DNA of 64,000 nt from Duganella guangzhouensis (lineage in GTDB: Bacteria; Pseudomonadota; Gammaproteobacteria; Burkholderiales; Burkholderiaceae_D), in the NCBI RefSeq assembly GCF_009674535.1, contig NZ_WKJK01000003.1, forward strand, positions 186,001 to 250,000, read 5' to 3'. The notes below the pieces were generated by a model. That model had not been told where the DNA came from, ran no database searches, and worked only from the letters and a program-made list of their open reading frames with translations. Shown piece after piece: positions 60,324 through 64,000 of this stretch (positions are counted from its first letter, which is position 1; each line of letters opens with the position of its first letter). The position numbers and the translations under genes are program-made.

Positions 60324-61392
60324 ACACCGACTCCCCTACACGCCGCAGGTGTGGCGCCTGGACTGGGCCCACGGCAGCGCCGAAGTGCAGGCGCTGGGCG
60401 GCATGCTCGGCCCCCTGCACTTCCGGCTCGACGCCGAACGCGATCTGCAAGTGATGCACGTCGCGCCCTGGGCCGGCACCACCGACTCGCTTGGCCTGCC
60501 CGGCGTGCTGCGGCGCCTGCGCGGCGAATGGCCCTGCGTGCCGTTCGGCCGCACCGATCTGCCGCCCGACCTTCCGCCCGGCTGGACTTCGCTGGCGCCG
60601 GAGGACGACTGGTCGCACGGTTACAGCTCCAATCACCGCTGGAGCTGCGAGCACGCCAGCGCCGAGCGTCTGTGCCTGGCTATCGACTATCCGGACGATT
60701 CGCCGGTGGCGCGCATCGAACGCCATCTGCGGGTGGTGCCGGACGCGCCCGCGCTGGACATGGAACTGGTGATCCTGCCGCGCCGCAGCCTGCGCCTGCC
60801 GGCCGGGTTGCATCCCACCTTCCGCCTACCGCATCCGAGTGGCCGGGTGCAGCTGGAACTGGGCCGGCATGACGGCATCTACAGCTACCCAAGCCGCAGC
60901 GCCGGCGCCATCAGCCGGCTACGGCCCGACGTGCGCTCCGAACGGCTGGATGCGCTGGCCGGCCTGCATGGCGCGCTGGATCTGAGCCACCTGCCGCTGA
61001 GCGAGGCCGGCGAAGAGCTGCTGCAGGTGCGCGCGCTGGCCGCCGCGCCGGACGCCGCCCCATTCAGCCTGCACTACCTCGATTACGGCGCGCGGGTCGG
61101 CATGTGGTGGGACACCAGCCAGTTCCCCGACCTGATGCTGTGGTTCAGTAATCGCGGCCGTCCCGAATTCCCCTGGCAAGGGCGGCACGTAGCGTTGGGC
61201 GCGGAACCGCTCAACAGCGTGTTTGACCTGAGCCGGGTGGCGCGCCCGCCGGCCGGACATCCGTTGGCCGACCGTCTCGGCATCGTACTGCGGGCCGGCC
61301 AGCCGTGGCGCACCCGTTACCGCATCGCCGCCTGGAGCGGCGCCCTGCCAGCCACGCTGGCGCCCACACTAACAGACTGGAATCCGCTATGA
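60310..61392 (+). CDS. Mutarotase-like protein of the uronate operon
   Basis: The 360-residue protein resembles galactose-mutarotase/aldose 1-epimerase folds: GPLHFRLDAERDLQVMHVAPW, SSNHRWSCEHAS, HPTFRLP (a His in the usual catalytic place) and LGAEPLNSVFDLS. It is related to, but not the same as, GalM. It probably converts or binds an oligosaccharide-derived sugar in the pathway. Overlaps on both sides place it firmly in the operon. Specificity is unknown. Confidence 0.65.
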   Translation: MSAAEHRLPYTPQVWRLDWAHGSAEVQALGGMLGPLHFRLDAERDLQVMHVAPWAGTTDSLGLPGVLRRLRGEWPCVPFGRTDLPPDLPPGWTSLAPEDDWSHGYSSNHRWSCEHASAERLCLAIDYPDDSPVARIERHLRVVPDAPALDMELVILPRRSLRLPAGLHPTFRLPHPSGRVQLELGRHDGIYSYPSRSAGAISRLRPDVRSERLDALAGLHGALDLSHLPLSEAGEELLQVRALAAAPDAAPFSLHYLDYGARVGMWWDTSQFPDLMLWFSNRGRPEFPWQGRHVALGAEPLNSVFDLSRVARPPAGHPLADRLGIVLRAGQPWRTRYRIAAWSGALPATLAPTLTDWNPL

Positions 61393-62603
61393 CGCCCAAT
61401 TTCCGAGCTCCTGAATTCCTGCTAAAGCACGTCGCGCAAACGATGCGCTTCTACCACCCGCGCTGCATCGACAACAGCGGCGGCTTCTATCACTTCTTCA
61501 AGGACGATGGCGAGATCTATGACCGCGCTACGCGCCATCTGGTCAGCAGCACCCGCTTCGTCTTCAACTACGCCACCGCGTACCGCGAATTCGGCGACGA
61601 ACAGTACCTGACCGCCGTGCGCCACGGCGTGGCCTTCCTGCGCGACGTGCATCGCGATCCCGCCACCGGCGGCTACGCCTGGCAACTGCACTGGGACGGC
61701 GAGCGTAAAACTGTCACCGATGGCGACAACCACTGCTACGGCCTGGCCTTCGTGCTGCTGGCCTACGCCCAGGCGCTGGCGACCGGCGTGCCGGAAGCGC
61801 GCGCCTGGATGGCCGAGACCTACGACCTGATGGAACAACGGTTCTGGCAAGCAGACCACGGCCTGTACGCAGACCAGGCCAGTGCCGACTGGAGCACGCT
61901 GCTGCCGTATCGCGGCCAGAACGCCAACATGCATGCCTGCGAAGCACTGATCACGGCATGGGAAGCCAGCGGCGAGCGTCACTACCTGCTGCGCGCCGAA
62001 ACGCTGGCGCACAACATCACGGTACGTCAGGCCGCACTGGCCGGCGGCCGCATCTGGGAGCACTACCATGCCGACTGGCGCGTCAACTGGGACTACAACC
62101 GCGATGACAAAACCAATATCTTCCGCCCTTGGGGCTACCAGCCCGGCCACTTCACCGAGTGGGCCAAGCTGCTGCTGCAACTGGAGCGCCACCGCGCGCA
62201 ACTGGCGCAGCCAGCGGATTGGCTGCTGCCGCGCGCCAGCGCGCTGTTCGACGATGCGCTGGCCCACTCGTGGGATGAGGCCAACGGCGGCATGGCCTAC
62301 GGCTTCGGTCCCGACGACCGCGTTTGCGATGGCGATAAATACTTCTGGGTACAGGCTGAATCGCTAGCGGCGGCGGCGGTGCTGGCGCTGCGCACCAACG
62401 AGGAACGCTACTGGCGCTGGTACGAAAAACTGTGGCAATACAGCTGGACCCACATGGTGGACCACCAGCACGGCGCCTGGTATCGCATCCTGGGACCGGA
62501 CAACCGCAAGCTCACCGACGAAAAGAGCCCGGCCGGGAAGACCGATTATCACACCATGGGTGCCTGCCACGAAGTGCTGCGCGTCCTGAGGAGCGCCGCA
62601 TGA
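61389..62603 (+). CDS. AGE-family epimerase/isomerase
   Basis: The 404-residue protein is an (alpha/alpha)6-barrel enzyme of the N-acylglucosamine 2-epimerase/mannose isomerase family. Visible marks: RFVFNYATAYREFGD, DGDNHCYGLAFVLLAYAQAL, NANMHACEALITAWEASG and TDYHTMGACHEVLRVL; conserved His residues in these would act as acid/base catalysts. It likely interconverts hexoses such as mannose and fructose, which fits the following fructokinase-like gene. ATGA overlaps on both sides. Confidence 0.85.
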   Translation: MTPNFRAPEFLLKHVAQTMRFYHPRCIDNSGGFYHFFKDDGEIYDRATRHLVSSTRFVFNYATAYREFGDEQYLTAVRHGVAFLRDVHRDPATGGYAWQLHWDGERKTVTDGDNHCYGLAFVLLAYAQALATGVPEARAWMAETYDLMEQRFWQADHGLYADQASADWSTLLPYRGQNANMHACEALITAWEASGERHYLLRAETLAHNITVRQAALAGGRIWEHYHADWRVNWDYNRDDKTNIFRPWGYQPGHFTEWAKLLLQLERHRAQLAQPADWLLPRASALFDDALAHSWDEANGGMAYGFGPDDRVCDGDKYFWVQAESLAAAAVLALRTNEERYWRWYEKLWQYSWTHMVDHQHGAWYRILGPDNRKLTDEKSPAGKTDYHTMGACHEVLRVLRSAA

Positions 62604-63550
62604 ACACCCTGCCGCATTTCGTCTCCGCTGGCGAAGCGCTGACCGACATGGTGCGCACCGGCCCAGATCAGTGGACCAGTCTGACCGGCGGCGCCGGCCT
62701 GAATGTGGCGCGCGCGATGGCGCGGCTGGAGGTGCCGAGCGCCTTTGCCGGCGCCATCTCGAACGACGTGTTTGGCCAGGCGCTGCAACTGAGCGCCCAG
62801 CAAGCCGGCCTCGATCCGCGCTTCCTGCAATTGAACGACCAGCCGCCGTTGCTGGCCATCGTCCACGAAACCGCGCCGCCCGACTACTTCTTCATCGGCG
62901 AGAACAGCGCCGACCTGCAGTTCTCGCCATGGCAGTTGCCGTCCGGGTGGGAGCGCGAAGTACGCTGGGTTCATTTCGGTGGCATCAGCCTGGCGCGCCC
63001 ACCGCTGGCCGATCGCCTGCAGGCGCTGGCAGCCACACTCAAAACGCAGGGCGTGCGGATCAGCTACGATCCAAACTTCCGCAAGCTGATGGACCACCGT
63101 TACGATAACGCGCTGCATACCATGGCCGCGCTGGCGGACGTTATCAAGGTCTCGGACGAAGACCTGCGAGGACTGTTCCGCACCGACGACACGCGCGGCG
63201 CGCTGGCACATCTGCGGGCGCTAAATCCCGCCGCCGACATCCTGCTGACACTGGGCGCGGACGGTGCCGAATTCCACAGCGGCGCGCAGGCATGGCATGC
63301 CAGCCCGCCGCCAGTGACGGTGGCTGATACCATAGGCGCCGGCGACGCCAGCATCTGCGCGCTGTTGTACAGCATGATGCATCGGCCGCAGGCCAGCGGC
63401 ATCGGCCACCTGCGTCTTGCCGTCGCAGCTGGTGCCGCCGCCTGCTGCCATTCCGGCGCCACGCCGCCCACTTTAAGCCAGATCGAGGCGCTGGCGCCTC
63501 TGGTTCATGTTCGAGTATTGGAAGAAGGAAGCCAACCATGCGTCATCTGA
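62600..63550 (+). CDS. PfkB-family carbohydrate kinase, fructokinase-like
   Basis: The 316-residue kinase has GGAGLNVARAMARLE at the N-terminus and the PfkB signature DTIGAGDASICALLYS at the C-terminus; RISYDPNFRKLM is in the middle. The pattern fits fructokinase-like enzymes. With the upstream AGE isomerase it would give mannose-to-fructose-6-phosphate entry. It overlaps the GH97 gene by 13 bp. Confidence 0.85.
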   Translation: MNTLPHFVSAGEALTDMVRTGPDQWTSLTGGAGLNVARAMARLEVPSAFAGAISNDVFGQALQLSAQQAGLDPRFLQLNDQPPLLAIVHETAPPDYFFIGENSADLQFSPWQLPSGWEREVRWVHFGGISLARPPLADRLQALAATLKTQGVRISYDPNFRKLMDHRYDNALHTMAALADVIKVSDEDLRGLFRTDDTRGALAHLRALNPAADILLTLGADGAEFHSGAQAWHASPPPVTVADTIGAGDASICALLYSMMHRPQASGIGHLRLAVAAGAAACCHSGATPPTLSQIEALAPLVHVRVLEEGSQPCVI

Positions 63551-64000
63551 TCGCGCTACTCTGTCTGCTGGCCTGCGGCCTGACGTCCGCCGCCGCATTG
63601 CAGGAGCGCCTCACCTCCCCCGACGGCAAGATCGTCCTGACCGTCATGCAGAAGACCGACAGCGCCGGCAAGCGCGCCCTGTACTACAACGTCAGCTACA
63701 GCGGAGAAACCGTGATCCGCGACTCGCTGCTGGAACTGCGGCTGGATAATCATCTGTCCGAAAGCGCGATGGCACTGCCGGTCGACCGTCATCCGCGCTG
63801 GTTCGAAAACCTGGCCGTCACCGGCGTGCGCCGCGACAGTCATGACAGCAGCTGGAAGCCGGTCACCGGCGAAAGCGCCAGCATCCGCGACCACTACCAG
63901 GCCATGACGGTGGATCTGGTCAAGGACGATAATCCGGTCTACAAGCTGTCGGTCGAAGCGCGCGCCTACAATGAAGGCGTGGCGCTGCGCTTCGCCTTCC
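63538..64000 (+). CDS. Glycoside hydrolase family 97, N-terminal part (gene continues beyond window)
   Basis: 154 residues are visible. It starts behind AAGGAAG with a signal peptide (ending near LTSAAA) and shows the GH97 N-terminal domain pattern: LTSPDGKIVLTV, LYYNVSYSGETVIRDSLLEL and YNEGVALRFAF. GH97 enzymes are periplasmic alpha-glucosidases or alpha-galactosidases; the catalytic domain is outside the window, so the type cannot be told. It belongs to the operon by overlap. Confidence 0.85.
   Translation, partial: MRHLIALLCLLACGLTSAAALQERLTSPDGKIVLTVMQKTDSAGKRALYYNVSYSGETVIRDSLLELRLDNHLSESAMALPVDRHPRWFENLAVTGVRRDSHDSSWKPVTGESASIRDHYQAMTVDLVKDDNPVYKLSVEARAYNEGVALRFAF

Overview
The window looks like the chromosome of a high-GC betaproteobacterium, most likely an Oxalobacteraceae member of the Duganella/Massilia type. 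That assignment is an inference from gene content, protein style and base composition; there is no rRNA or tRNA here to test it. I see no insertion sequence, integrase, CRISPR array or tRNA gene.

Layout. (1) 1-13.8 kb is mixed chromosomal housekeeping: a secreted protein with a Thr-Pro linker (cut by the window edge), a pentapeptide-repeat protein, an NTF2-like secreted protein, a flavin reductase, a proton antiporter, a divergent tartrate/D-malate dehydrogenase and LysR pair, a TonB receptor translationally coupled to a membrane acyltransferase behind two Fur-box-like palindromes, a four-gene cassette (acyl-CoA dehydrogenase, PIG-L deacetylase, NodS-like methyltransferase, glycosyltransferase), and an Nramp metal transporter. 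(2) 13.8-42.2 kb is one long minus-strand operon for an extracellular contractile injection system (eCIS, the Afp/PVC type of phage-tail-like particle). In transcription order it has the Afp16-like cap (DUF4255), an unknown protein, one sheath, two tube proteins, a DUF5908 protein, a LysM protein, a VgrG-like spike, a PAAR tip, a gp25 baseplate protein, a gp6/J-like baseplate protein, two small locus-specific proteins, a second J-like baseplate protein, a very long tape measure, an AAA+ ATPase, a large envelope-anchored protein, a DUF4157 metallopeptidase-like protein, and finally a 702-residue payload. A small regulator gene sits just upstream (42.3-43.0 kb).

(3) 43.0-47.6 kb is a low-oxygen/stress island: a tandem UspA protein preceded by an FNR box, two adjacent FNR-type regulators that both keep four candidate iron-sulfur cysteines, a bacteriohemerythrin with its own FNR box and one altered metal ligand, a TerB-like and a TerC protein. 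(4) 47.6-57.5 kb holds a LysR (NhaR-like) regulator, a fused acyl-CoA synthetase/acetyltransferase, a globin-coupled GGDEF-EAL protein, an orphan 675-residue protein of unknown function, a PiuC-type dioxygenase and a LacI regulator. (5) 57.6-64 kb is a tightly overlapping uronate/oligosaccharide operon (kduI, kduD, PfkB kinase, mutarotase-like, AGE epimerase, second PfkB kinase, start of a GH97 glycosidase), with matching LacI-type operators at its promoter and at the regulator gene.

The most notable content is the eCIS. Its last gene encodes a payload that begins with the leader seen in other eCIS cargo and then appears to carry two candidate toxin modules, one with Cys-peptidase-like motifs and one with deaminase-like CAE/CxxC motifs. 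The same operon encodes an exported peptidoglycan-binding protein with a catalytically dead GH18-like fold and three membrane helices, which suggests that the particle, or its assembly or release, is tied to the cell envelope. The tape measure is expanded by a decaying 12-residue repeat array.
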